The notes below the pieces were generated by a model, which did no database searches, was not told where the DNA came from, and saw only the letters and a list, made by a program, of their open reading frames with translations. Shown here one piece after another: positions 7,697 to 16,912 of a stretch of DNA of 64,000 bases (within the stretch, counting starts at the first letter, position 1; every line of letters starts with the position of its first letter). The stretch comes from Saprospiraceae bacterium (GTDB taxonomy: Bacteria; Bacteroidota; Bacteroidia; Chitinophagales; Saprospiraceae): positions 1,116,001 to 1,180,000 of the forward strand of contig JADKBV010000011.1 of assembly GCA_016714895.1 (NCBI GenBank), given 5' to 3'. Both the position numbers and the translations under genes were made by a program.

Positions 7697-8686
7697 TCAG
7701 GGATAAACACTAAAATTGGTTAACAAAAACCTTTTTTCGGGTTTTTTTTCCGGATGAACGATGTGGTCCAACAACAATTGGGCAGCGGATTGTCCCAATT
7801 CATATCCGTTGTGCACCAAATGAGAAACGGGTGGAAACATAAATTCCGGCAGATAACCTTCACTGATGGCAACGGTTTTGAGTGACAGATCATGGTTCTC
7901 TCTTCTAAAGGATTGTAATGCGGCATTAACGCCAACCAAAACTTCGTCGCTCATAGCAAAAACAGCATCAGCTTCTCCATGTATACGCAAAGCAGAAAGG
8001 CATTTTTCTCTGGCATCACCACTTGAGTCACAATAATAATAATGTGTCCTGATCTCCGGGGCGTTGTTGAGTACACTTTTAAAGCCCAACATCCTTTCTT
8101 TGGTGATCTGCAGGGATTCCGGCCCGAAAAAACCAATAATTTCTCTGACACCTTCCTGTATCAGAAAAGTGCAACACTCTTTGCCGGCCTGATAATCATC
8201 AATTTTTACCTCAGAAAATTTTTGCTGGTCTATGGTTTTATCTAATAATACCAAAGGAATCTGAAAATCGGAGAGTTTGTCCAGATGATCCAGACCGGAA
8301 GTCATTTTGGTCAGTGAGATAAGGATGCCATCGACATTGCTGTCAATGCAGGTGACGATATTCTGTACTTCTTTTTCATATTCATCATCAGAAATCAGAA
8401 TCATCAGCTTGTATTGTTTGCTTTTGAGGGTAGCTGAAATTCCTTCAATGACGGCCGGCACAAAAAAATGATGAATACCGGGTAAAATTAAGCCAATGGT
8501 CTTTACACTTTTCTGTCGCAAACCTACAGCTGCCGCATTGGGAACAAAATGAAAACTCTCGGCCAGTTGTTTAATTTTGTCTTTAACCATGGGGCTGATA
8601 TCGGGATGATTTTTTAAAGCCCGGGATACAGTAGACTTGCTTACGCTTGCCATTTCTGCTATATCTTTGATGGTTATCTTCCTCAT
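7697..8686 (-). CDS. LacI-family transcriptional regulator
   Basis: A 329-aa repressor. Residues 1-55 are the LacI helix-turn-helix and hinge: ITIKDIAEMASVSKSTVSRAL, then the minor-groove-binding hinge region NAAAVGLRQKSVKTIG. The remainder is a periplasmic-binding-protein-like sugar sensor domain (LILPGIHHFFVPAVIEGI...). The length is typical. It is divergently transcribed from the TonB receptor gene at 8830. The shared 143-base intergenic region contains LacI-type palindromes, one overlapping the receptor's -7 element, so it probably represses the receptor and possibly the sugar genes downstream. The inducer is likely the sugar taken up by this locus; its identity is not readable from sequence. 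Confidence 0.93.
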   Translation of the reverse strand: MRKITIKDIAEMASVSKSTVSRALKNHPDISPMVKDKIKQLAESFHFVPNAAAVGLRQKSVKTIGLILPGIHHFFVPAVIEGISATLKSKQYKLMILISDDEYEKEVQNIVTCIDSNVDGILISLTKMTSGLDHLDKLSDFQIPLVLLDKTIDQQKFSEVKIDDYQAGKECCTFLIQEGVREIIGFFGPESLQITKERMLGFKSVLNNAPEIRTHYYYCDSSGDAREKCLSALRIHGEADAVFAMSDEVLVGVNAALQSFRRENHDLSLKTVAISEGYLPEFMFPPVSHLVHNGYELGQSAAQLLLDHIVHPEKKPEKRFLLTNFSVYP

Positions 8687-8744
8687 CTTTTAAAAATATT
8701 TAACAAAAATTAACTTTTTGCCAACAACAACCGGTTGCGGATTC

Positions 8745-8813
8745 GGTTGCAAACATATGAAAAAAACTGACAGGGTACAATGATTTAATATTCTGTTTAT
8801 GTTTGCGTAAACA
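8745..8813. promoter_or_regulatory. LacI-type operators and receptor promoter
   Basis: TGTTTGCGTAAACA at 8800-8813 is a palindrome with perfect 5-bp arms around GCGT. It overlaps TATGTTTG (8798-8805), a match to the TAnnTTTG -7 element 24 bases upstream of the receptor ATG. A second, imperfect site GGTTGCAAAC lies at 8745-8754. Both resemble LacI-family operators. Binding of the divergent LacI protein here would block receptor transcription; this is an inference from position and symmetry. Confidence 0.6.
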
Positions 8814-8829
8814 AAACAATATTTAAATC

Positions 8830-11460
8830 ATGAATAAGTATGTAGTACAAACAATTTTATGGTGTGCACTGATCATTACAGGTGTTAATCTTCAGGCTCA
8901 ATCAACCGTCAAAGGAATGGTAAAACTTTCTAATGGCGACAATGCCGAATTCATTCAGGTTGGAATACCTGCTTTGGGGTTGGGTACGATCACTGACGGA
9001 AGCGGATCTTATACGCTTACCAATGTTCCCAATGGAACGTTTGCTGTTGAAGCAAGTTTTTTAGGTTATGAATCACAGGTCAAAATGATTACTGTGGCTT
9101 CAGGTGAAACCGCAGAAGTAAATTTTGAATTGGGTGTCACCTCTCAGGCGCTGAATGAAATAGTCGTCACAGGGGTTTCCGACCCAAGGTCTACGTTAGA
9201 GTCTTCTATTTCGATAACCACGCTGAAACAGAAGGACATCTTAAACAGTGTACCGCGAACCACCGCTGAAATATTCAGAACCATCCCGGGTGTCAGATCT
9301 GAATCATCGGGTGGGGAAGGTAACAGTAATATTACCGTTCGTGGTGTTCCTGTCAGTGCCGGAGGTAGCCGTTATTTGCTGATTCAGGAAGACGGACTTC
9401 CTGTATTACAATTTGGTGATATAGCGTTTGGAACCCAGGATCAGTTTTTGAGATTTGACAATACCGTAGGAAGAATTGAGGCCGTCAGAGGAGGAAGTGC
9501 TTCGGTTCTTGCATCCAACTCTCCTGCAGGTATCATCAATTTTATCAGCAAAACAGGTACGGAACAAGGAGGTTCTGTTGCCACTACTTTCGGTGTTTTA
9601 CAACCTATGTTACGTACTGACTTTGATATGGGAACTCCATTGTCAGAAAGTGTTTCTTTTCATGTTGGTGGTTTTTACAGAGCAGGAGACCTGCCCCGAA
9701 GAACGGGTTATACTTCAAACAACGGAGGGCAGATCAAGGCCAACCTGACCAAAAAATTTGACAAAGGTTTTGTGAGATTGTACGCTAAATTTTTGAATGA
9801 CAGAGCGGCGGGATATATGCCGATGCCTGTACAGGTTTCAGGAACCAATGCTTCTCCAACCTGGGAATCACTTCCGGATTTTGACGCTTTGAACGGCTCT
9901 TTATATTCACCATATTTCCGTACGGATTACACCATGGGAGGAGACGGCAATATTTTAAAATCTGATATTCAGGATGGTATGCATTCTGTATCAAAATCCT
10001 TCGGAGGTGAAGTCAACATGAATATTGGAAATGGTTGGAAAGTGGTCAACAGAGCGAGATATTCCATCAATAACGGACATTTTTTAGCTCCTTTTCCGGC
10101 TACAGCAGGATCGTACAACGATATCATCAAAGCCGAAAATACTGCTACGTATGCAGGGACAACAACGGCGGTCAATCCGAACAGCACTTTTATGTTGATC
10201 CATTTATTTAATACAAAACTGAATAACTTCAATAATTTTATCAACGATTTTAATATTTCGAAAAGATTTAATACGCTTAAAGTGAATGCCGGATTGTACA
10301 AATCCATTCAGAATGTTGGCATGTCATGGCATTGGAATTCTTACGTCATGGAAGCAAATTCTGACAATCAACGTTTGGTGGACATCAAAAACCCTGCAGG
10401 TGAGGCCATCACCCAAAACGGTTTGATTGCTTACGGACAACCTGCCTGGGGCAATTGTTGCAACAGAAATTTTGACATGCAATATGATGTTTGGGCACCT
10501 TATGCATCACTCGAACTTCAGGCAACAGATAAATTGAATGTAGAGGCAGGATTGCGTTATGATTTCGGACATGCTTTTGGTAATTTTTCAGGTGGAAACG
10601 GTCAGTCTGCAGCCATTGATATGAATGGTAATGGTCAGATAGAACTGGTAGAACAAAACGTAGCTACCATCAGCAATGTTACTACACCCGTAGATTACAA
10701 CTACAACATTTTATCGTATTCAGCAGGCTTGAATTATATTTTAGGGAGCTCTTCAGCCCTTTTTGCCAGATACAGTTCCGGGGGATCAGCATCTGCCGAC
10801 AGAATTTTGTTTAGTGGTTTGAATTATACCAATTCAGATGATGCAGCTTTGGAAGCTCAAAAGGTTAATACTGTTAATCAGGCTGAGTTGGGTTACAAGT
10901 ACCGAAAGGACAAACTCACCCTTAATGCCACTGCATTTTTGGCATTGACCAGAGAGTCAAACTACGAAGCGACGACCCAAATGAGAATTGATAATGATTA
11001 TCAGGCGATTGGTTTGGAACTTGATGCCCAATATTCAATCAACAATAACTTTGTTCTCAGAGGCGGACTGACCTTTACGGACGGAACCATTACAAAATCA
11101 ATCAACCCGGATAACGAAGGTAATACGCCGAGAAGATTGCCAGCCCTTATGTACAACCTGGTACCGGTGTACAATTTTGGCGGTGGACATTCAGTCGGTT
11201 TGTCACTGATTGGTTTTACTCAATCATATGCACAGGATAATAACCAATTGGTCATGCCGGGTTATGTTATCGTCAATCCGTTTATCAATCTGAATCTGGG
11301 CAATAAATTTTCTTTAAACCTCAGTGGTAATAATATTTTGAATGCTTTGGCTATCACTGAAGCAGAAGAAGGTGCGATCACTGAAAACACCAACAACATC
11401 GTCAGAGGAAGACCATTGCCTGGACGATCATTAACTTTAGGATTAAGGTATGATTTTTAA
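8830..11460 (+). CDS. TonB-dependent outer-membrane receptor, probable sugar transporter
   Basis: An 876-aa receptor. It has a signal peptide at residues 1-23 (ending LQAQ) and a CarboxypepD_reg-like beta domain at about 25-105 (VKGMVKLSNGD...FLGYESQ). A plug follows at about 115-235 (FRTIPGVRSESSGGEG, then NITVRGVPV and VRGGSASVLASNSPAGIINFISKTG), then a long beta-barrel ending in an aromatic (LRYDF). Unlike SusC systems there is no SusD gene next to it, which places it with stand-alone TonB sugar receptors such as the SuxA/MalA type. Control by the divergent LacI gene and the glycosidase/kinase/transporter genes downstream point to an oligosaccharide, plausibly a disaccharide. The intergenic gap to the next gene is filled by an inverted-repeat element. 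Confidence 0.92.
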   Translation: MNKYVVQTILWCALIITGVNLQAQSTVKGMVKLSNGDNAEFIQVGIPALGLGTITDGSGSYTLTNVPNGTFAVEASFLGYESQVKMITVASGETAEVNFELGVTSQALNEIVVTGVSDPRSTLESSISITTLKQKDILNSVPRTTAEIFRTIPGVRSESSGGEGNSNITVRGVPVSAGGSRYLLIQEDGLPVLQFGDIAFGTQDQFLRFDNTVGRIEAVRGGSASVLASNSPAGIINFISKTGTEQGGSVATTFGVLQPMLRTDFDMGTPLSESVSFHVGGFYRAGDLPRRTGYTSNNGGQIKANLTKKFDKGFVRLYAKFLNDRAAGYMPMPVQVSGTNASPTWESLPDFDALNGSLYSPYFRTDYTMGGDGNILKSDIQDGMHSVSKSFGGEVNMNIGNGWKVVNRARYSINNGHFLAPFPATAGSYNDIIKAENTATYAGTTTAVNPNSTFMLIHLFNTKLNNFNNFINDFNISKRFNTLKVNAGLYKSIQNVGMSWHWNSYVMEANSDNQRLVDIKNPAGEAITQNGLIAYGQPAWGNCCNRNFDMQYDVWAPYASLELQATDKLNVEAGLRYDFGHAFGNFSGGNGQSAAIDMNGNGQIELVEQNVATISNVTTPVDYNYNILSYSAGLNYILGSSSALFARYSSGGSASADRILFSGLNYTNSDDAALEAQKVNTVNQAELGYKYRKDKLTLNATAFLALTRESNYEATTQMRIDNDYQAIGLELDAQYSINNNFVLRGGLTFTDGTITKSINPDNEGNTPRRLPALMYNLVPVYNFGGGHSVGLSLIGFTQSYAQDNNQLVMPGYVIVNPFINLNLGNKFSLNLSGNNILNALAITEAEEGAITENTNNIVRGRPLPGRSLTLGLRYDF

Positions 11461-11501
11461 TATCTGTTTTTCATAAATAAATCTATATTGTGGCATCATT
11501 T

Positions 11502-11682
11502 TTAACCCGGATTCCGCATTGGACTTTGTTATGAGAGGAAATATGACAAAATAGTTATGAGGCTCGCAATTTTTTACCCGTAGATGCAGTCTGAGTTGCA
11601 TTGAGGAAGAAAAAATGAGAACCGAAATAAATATGAAGTCAGATTTTTTCGCAATAAATTTCTAATGGGGAAGCCGGGTTTA
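11502..11682. repeat. MITE-like element, copy 2
   Basis: This ~181-bp segment is the reverse-complement match of 6911-7092. Its outer ends read TTAACCCGGATTCCGCATT on the left and, reverse-complemented, TAAACCCGGCTTCCCCATT on the right. It occupies nearly the whole gap between the TonB receptor and the glycosidase gene, and its right end contains an ATG (11665) in frame with that gene. With copy 1 it brackets the lacI/receptor pair in inverted orientation. Confidence 0.85.
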
Positions 11683-11703
11683 TTGGTGTCACAATTTTTT
11701 ATC

Positions 11704-12900
11704 ATGGATTCTTTAACTGAAAAAGCAAAAAAAGTCATTTATGAGGCCATTACCCCAAAAGGTATTCTGGCTTCAGCATCTGATATTGATAATTATGCAA
11801 GAATATGGAGTCGGGATTCGATGATGACAGGCCTGGCAGGGTGGTATATTCAGGATATAAAAATTATCAATGGATTTAAAGATTCTGTAATTACCCTTGC
11901 GGAATATCAGCATGAGACAGGTATGATTCCATCTAATGTTTCTGTGTCACCAAATCATCCACCGGGTGTCAGTTACGGAAGTCTGGCAGGCAGAACAGAT
12001 GCAACTTTATGGTGGTTGATAGGCACCCTGACTCTGATGAAAAATGATCCGGATTTTTATCGGGAAAAAGTCGGTTTTCTTTTGCCTAAAATCGAAAAAG
12101 CACTTTTTGTGTTGCAAGTTTGGGAATATAACGGCAGAGGTTTGATTTACAGTCCTTTGGGCGGTAATTGGGCAGATGAATATGTTACATCCGGTTATAC
12201 ATTGTACGATAATGTCTTGTATGGAAGAGCACTTGAAATGTCAGGTGAAATCCTGCAATCAATAAGACTGTCTGAAAAAGCCTCACAAACCAAAAAACTG
12301 ATAAGAGATAATTATGATAATCACATGACTGATGAAGGGTCATTGTATCATAAAACGGCATTTGAAAAAAGAAAAATGAACCTGAAACCCTACTTTTCGG
12401 CTTCTTTGGCACCCAATGGATATGATCAAGTTTGGGATATGGCAGGCAATGCCATGGCTTTGTTAACGGGGTTGTATTCAGACATTCTTCCGCTCACCCG
12501 ATTTCTAGAAAAACAAATATCAAATGAAACATCCGGTTTGCTACCGGTTTTTTATCCGGTGATTCAAAAGGAAGATCATGATTGGCATCTGTTGGAAGAA
12601 AATTATGCATATAATTTTAAGAATAAACCTTTTCAGTTTCACAATGGCGGATTCTGGCCAATTTTTGCCGGTTGGTTGGTTTTGGGTTTACGAAAATACA
12701 AACAACACGAGCTGGCAGACAGGATTGTCCGGAATTACGAAGAGGTTTTAAGCAAAAGTTTATACACTTTTTATGAATATCATGACATCCGGAACGGTCA
12801 GGGCAGGGGAGTGGAAAAATTATGTTTCAGCGCGGCAGGCTATTTGTTTATGACGGTAAACGATCAATCTTTTGAAAATTCAACAATCGGTGACAGATGA
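11704..12900 (+). CDS. GH100-like (alpha/alpha)6-barrel glycosidase, probable cytoplasmic invertase-type enzyme
   Basis: A 398-aa protein without a signal peptide. Blocks parallel neutral/alkaline invertases (GH100) and related (alpha/alpha)6 glycosidases: ARIWSRDSMMTGLAGW near the N-terminus, TDATLWWLIGTL, GYTLYDNVLYGRALEM, QVWDMAGNAMALLTGL and FHNGGFWPIFAGW near the C-terminus. The Asp in WSRD and a later acidic residue are candidate catalytic groups. The start at 11704 (MDSLTEKAKK) was preferred; the ATG at 11665 lies inside the inverted-repeat element and adds 13 residues derived from it. It overlaps the kinase gene by ATGA. GH63-type enzymes (mannosyl- or glucosylglycerate hydrolases) are an alternative. 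Intracellular cleavage of a disaccharide imported by the SLC45-like transporter is the best reading. Confidence 0.75.
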   Translation: MDSLTEKAKKVIYEAITPKGILASASDIDNYARIWSRDSMMTGLAGWYIQDIKIINGFKDSVITLAEYQHETGMIPSNVSVSPNHPPGVSYGSLAGRTDATLWWLIGTLTLMKNDPDFYREKVGFLLPKIEKALFVLQVWEYNGRGLIYSPLGGNWADEYVTSGYTLYDNVLYGRALEMSGEILQSIRLSEKASQTKKLIRDNYDNHMTDEGSLYHKTAFEKRKMNLKPYFSASLAPNGYDQVWDMAGNAMALLTGLYSDILPLTRFLEKQISNETSGLLPVFYPVIQKEDHDWHLLEENYAYNFKNKPFQFHNGGFWPIFAGWLVLGLRKYKQHELADRIVRNYEEVLSKSLYTFYEYHDIRNGQGRGVEKLCFSAAGYLFMTVNDQSFENSTIGDR

Positions 12901-13556
12901 AAGGAGACATTATTACGATAAAACCGGAATATTTTCATACTTCAGAAGCGATTGTGCAGTTTCTGGAACACAAAATGACTGCATCTGATAAATATGTGGT
13001 TTGTATAGCCGGAGAAAGTGGCAGTGGTAAATCTGTTACAGCAGTTACGCTGTCCCGTGAGTTTGATAAAAAAAACATTGGGAATCTAATATTGCACATG
13101 GATGACTATTTTATCCTTCCTCCGGAAAAAAATCATCAAAACAGGTTAAAAAGTCTTAAAAACGTAGGAAAACATGAAGTTCATCTCGATATTTTGCAAA
13201 AAAATCTCGATGATTTCAAAGAAAAAAAGAATACCATCCACAAACCTTTGGTTGATTATCAAAAAAATACCATTCAGGAAGAAGAAGTCGACGTTTCCGG
13301 ATGTCGTGTTCTGATTGTGGAAGGCACTTATGTAGCGTCATTAAAACAATATGATACCCTGATCTTTATGGAACGGACCTACCAAGAAACCTATGAAAAC
13401 AGGAAACAAAGAAACAGAGAAAGTGCTTCAGATTTTATTGAAAAGGTTTTGGAGAAAGAACATGATATTATTTCTGCTTACAAACCGTTTTGTCATATTA
13501 TGATAGATAAAAATTACAACCTCGTTATACATAATCCGGAAAACATCAAGTCATGA
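12897..13556 (+). CDS. P-loop kinase of the uridine kinase/phosphoribulokinase-like fold
   Basis: A 219-aa cytoplasmic kinase. The Walker A motif AGESGSGKS lies near residues 38-46, an HMDDYFILPP segment near 62-71 supplies the conserved acidic residues of the URK/PRK family, and VLIVEGTYV near 138-146 is the second acidic strand. It overlaps both neighbours by ATGA, so it is translated with the glycosidase and the transporter. That context argues against a pyrimidine-salvage role. It may phosphorylate a product of the glycosidase, for example a hexose, or glycerate if the substrate is a glycosylglycerate, since some glycerate kinases share this fold. The substrate is unproven. Confidence 0.8.
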   Translation: MKGDIITIKPEYFHTSEAIVQFLEHKMTASDKYVVCIAGESGSGKSVTAVTLSREFDKKNIGNLILHMDDYFILPPEKNHQNRLKSLKNVGKHEVHLDILQKNLDDFKEKKNTIHKPLVDYQKNTIQEEEVDVSGCRVLIVEGTYVASLKQYDTLIFMERTYQETYENRKQRNRESASDFIEKVLEKEHDIISAYKPFCHIMIDKNYNLVIHNPENIKS

Positions 13557-14854
13557 CAAAACCCAGGATGACCTTTACCCAAATCATCAATATGAATGTC
13601 GGATTTTTTGGCATTCAATATAGTTTTGGACTGCAGCAGAGCGCGGTAAACCCTATTTATGACATGTTGGGTGCTTCACCCGAGCAGATTCCTTTACTGA
13701 ATCTGGCAGGACCGATGACCGGTTTGTTGATCCAGCCGATTATTGGTGCGATGAGTGACCGGACATGGGTTCCCGGATTGGGGCGGCGAAGACCTTATTT
13801 CCTTGTAGGTGCCTTACTTTGCAGTATCTGTTTGTTTTTATATCCTTTCAGCAGTGCATTGTGGATGGCCGTGGGATTATTGTGGATTCTCGATGTTGGA
13901 AACAATACGGCAATGGAACCCTACCGGGCATTTGTGGCGGACAATCTCGACAGTAGCCAGCAGCCTGCCGGATTTCAGACTCAGAGTTTTTTTACCGGAT
14001 TGGGACAATCACTGGCCAATTTGTCTCTCTTTATTTTTCCTTTGTTTTTTGTGGGTAAGTACGGATATTTGCCAAAGTGGGTGTACGCTTCGTTTTTTTT
14101 CGGAGCCTTTATGTCGATAGCGACCATTCTTTGGAGTATAAAAACGACACCTGAATATCCACCAACGGATGAAGAATTAAAAAACAATAAAAATCGTTCG
14201 GGAAGTATATTTGCTCCGTTGCTTGAAATCATTCATGCGGTCAAAGATATGCCGAAAATATTGTGGCAACTTGCTTTGGTATATTTGTTTCAATGGTATG
14301 CCTTGTTTTGTTACTGGCAAAATGCATCCAAAAGTATTGCGTTGTCAGTATATAATACCACGCCAAAATCTAATGAAAAGTTGTACGAAGAAGCGGTAGG
14401 GTGGGCCGGTTTGGTCAACGGTTGGTACAATGTCGTGACCTTTTTGGTTGCCTTTCTATTGGTGGGATTTGCTGCCAGAAAGGGTGCCGGACGCGTTCAT
14501 TTTGTATGTTTGTTATTGGCAGCAGCAGGTTTTCTGTTTTTTCCTTTTATCACCAACAAATATCTTTTATTTGTCGCTATCACTGGTTTTGGTATCGGTT
14601 GGGCCAGTATGATGGGGATTCCCTACTTGTTGGTCGTCAAACAAATCCCAAAAGAAAGATATGGTGTGTACATGGGCATTATCAACATGATGATTGTGAT
14701 ACCGATGATTATACAGACGCTTACTTTTGGAGGTATTTTGAAGTATTTTTTGGGCAATAGTCCTCAAAATGCTATCTTTTTTGCCGGAATTTTACTGATT
14801 ATTGCGGCATTTCTGACACTTCGCATCAAAGAAAAAAAAGCGGAGACAACCTGA
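13553..14854 (+). CDS. SLC45/sucrose-type MFS transporter
   Basis: A 433-aa integral membrane protein with about 12 hydrophobic segments. The first cytoplasmic loop carries the MFS motif in a form typical of SLC45/sucrose:proton symporters: IGAMSDRTWVPGLGRRRPYF. The N-terminal block NVGFFGIQYSFGLQQSAVNPIY and the segment NNTAMEPYRAFVADNL are also characteristic. Known family members carry sucrose, maltose or related disaccharides with protons. It is the third gene of an overlapping trio with the GH100-like enzyme and the P-loop kinase. It probably brings the sugar from the periplasm into the cytoplasm after TonB-dependent uptake through the outer membrane. Confidence 0.88.
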   Translation: MTKPRMTFTQIINMNVGFFGIQYSFGLQQSAVNPIYDMLGASPEQIPLLNLAGPMTGLLIQPIIGAMSDRTWVPGLGRRRPYFLVGALLCSICLFLYPFSSALWMAVGLLWILDVGNNTAMEPYRAFVADNLDSSQQPAGFQTQSFFTGLGQSLANLSLFIFPLFFVGKYGYLPKWVYASFFFGAFMSIATILWSIKTTPEYPPTDEELKNNKNRSGSIFAPLLEIIHAVKDMPKILWQLALVYLFQWYALFCYWQNASKSIALSVYNTTPKSNEKLYEEAVGWAGLVNGWYNVVTFLVAFLLVGFAARKGAGRVHFVCLLLAAAGFLFFPFITNKYLLFVAITGFGIGWASMMGIPYLLVVKQIPKERYGVYMGIINMMIVIPMIIQTLTFGGILKYFLGNSPQNAIFFAGILLIIAAFLTLRIKEKKAETT

Positions 14855-14987
14855 AAAACCAAAGATGAAGGCTGTATTTTTAATAATTTGACCGTTCGGA
14901 AACAAAAACTTTATAATTTTTCCCAAAAAGAAGGCATCTTACCTAAAATCATTTTACTTTTGGAATGAATTAGTTAAAATTGGCAAA

Positions 14988-15413
14988 ATGCATCCAGGTT
15001 TTAAAAATGTACTCGGCGTATTTATAGGTATTCTTATTGGAATGGGCGTTAATATAGGTTTGGTCACTTTGGGTCCGATCCTCATTCCACCACCTATGGA
15101 TGCCGATCTGACTACCATGGAAGGATTGGAAGCATCTATGCATCTTATGGAACCCAAACATTTTCTCATGCCATGGCTTGCTCACGCATTAGGTTCTTTT
15201 GTTGGTGGATTGATTGCTTATCTTATCAGTGGAACCAACAAAATGAGATCGGCTTATATTGTGGTATTTTTCTTTTTTTTGGGAGGCATTGCCAATGTGA
15301 CAATGTTGCCTTCACCGTTATGGTTTAATATTATCGATTTGGGTCTCGCCTATATTCCGATGGGATTTTTGGCATGTTATGTTGGAAAAAAATTACAAAA
15401 TAGTCATCTATAA
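14988..15413 (+). CDS. Small integral membrane protein, unknown function
   Basis: A 141-aa protein with about four hydrophobic helices: residues 7-33, 61-84, 92-108 and 114-134. Between the first two is a Met-rich loop (TTMEGLEASMHLMEPKHFLMP). Similar small membrane proteins are common as hypotheticals in Bacteroidota; I cannot assign a function. It is separated from the transporter gene by 133 bases and followed by a hairpin terminator, so it probably forms its own unit. A TACTTTTG at 14955-14962 is a candidate -7 element, but no good -33 partner is visible. Confidence 0.75.
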   Translation: MHPGFKNVLGVFIGILIGMGVNIGLVTLGPILIPPPMDADLTTMEGLEASMHLMEPKHFLMPWLAHALGSFVGGLIAYLISGTNKMRSAYIVVFFFFLGGIANVTMLPSPLWFNIIDLGLAYIPMGFLACYVGKKLQNSHL

Positions 15414-15451
15414 TTTATTTTTGACGTTAATAATCAGCTACTGAATTTTTT

Positions 15452-15479
15452 CCAAACGGGTGACCTTTTTGGTTTTTTT
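15452..15479 (+). terminator. Probable intrinsic terminator
   Basis: Imperfect hairpin CCAAA-cg-GGT-g-ACC-tt-TTTGG (15452-15472) followed by seven T's. It lies 38 bases after the small membrane protein gene and before the giant adhesin promoter region. Confidence 0.6.
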
Positions 15480-16912
15480 ATAATTATGATTTAGAAAAGC
15501 AACTATTTCTGTAAAAAGTACACTTTCTTATTGAAATCATGTGTGATTAGCACATTTTACTTCGCTTGTCAATTTACGAAAAGATTTGAAACTGATTGAT
15601 TTTCTGATCCAGGTTTGTTTGGTTTTCAGAGTCATATTTTTATTCAGCCCCTTACAAAACACAAAACCAAATGAAACGTATTTTGCCGGCAATATTTCTA
15701 AAATTTTCCATAATAAGCCTGATATTTTTCGTTCAGGTCGGTAATCTGAAAGGTCAATGTGCATGTACAAATTGCCCATTGACTATTAATCCATTTGGTA
15801 TTACGGAAACAACCATAGAAGTAACAGGGGCTACTTCTAATACTTTAAACACTTCACAATTTGTCAAAGCGCTAAAACTATATTTGGTGCACGATGCTTT
15901 CAGAGAATGTACTGTAACATTGATAGCACCAAACGGAAGTTCAGTGGTTCTTTCTATAAATTTAAGTCTTTCGTTTGAAGAAAATATAACGTATGATATC
16001 TGTTTTTTAGATTGTACAGAAACAGCGGTGCCTGATCCGGGCTTTCCGGCTAACTTTATATCTAATGCAGGATATCTACCCAATCAGACGTACACAGGAT
16101 CATATTATCCTTATGATTTTGAATGTCTCAGCACCCTGACCGGGCCGGTCAACGGTACCTGGACGTTGAGATTTCAGGATTTTGTTTTTTTGGAGGGGGG
16201 GACATTGTTTAATTGGGCTCTGGAATTTGCCAATAATGCAGGTACTAATTGTTTACAGGTATGTACCACCCCTGAACCATGCGGAGTTTACGGCACCTTA
16301 GGAGATTTTAATAATGCTCCCACATCCTACTGTTTAGGAACAGATTTGGATCTTGATATAGAGTGGGATGCAACACCACCTTTGGATCCAAGCCAATATT
16401 CTGTGATCTGGCTTTTGCAAAATACGACCAATAGTTCTTTTACCGTCGAATATTCCACAGATCAGGTTTTTAATGATTTACCTGTAGGTTCTTATTCACT
16501 TTGTCCGTTGGCGTACTTAACAGCGGATGCACCTTTATTACCAACCATTAACGGAACAGATTTAACGCTACCCATTCAGGATCTGATCAATTCCGGAGAT
16601 TTTTGCGGTACATTTGGCACCAACGGATGTTTTAGTTTCAATATGGATCTTCCTTTGGATTTGCCGCTTACATTGGACGGACCTGACAATGTATGTGCCG
16701 GCCAATTGGTGACTTATACCGTCAATAATCCTTATGGAGATGATATCGGACCTTCTGTTAATCCTGTAACAGGTACTTACAGTACTTTTGATGAAAACGG
16801 AGAGATTGCCACCATCACCTGGGAAACAGGTCCGGCTAGCATTTGTGTAGATTATGCCAATGCGTGTGGCGTTCTTCAGGATTGTATCGATGTGAATGTT
16901 TTGGACTACAAT

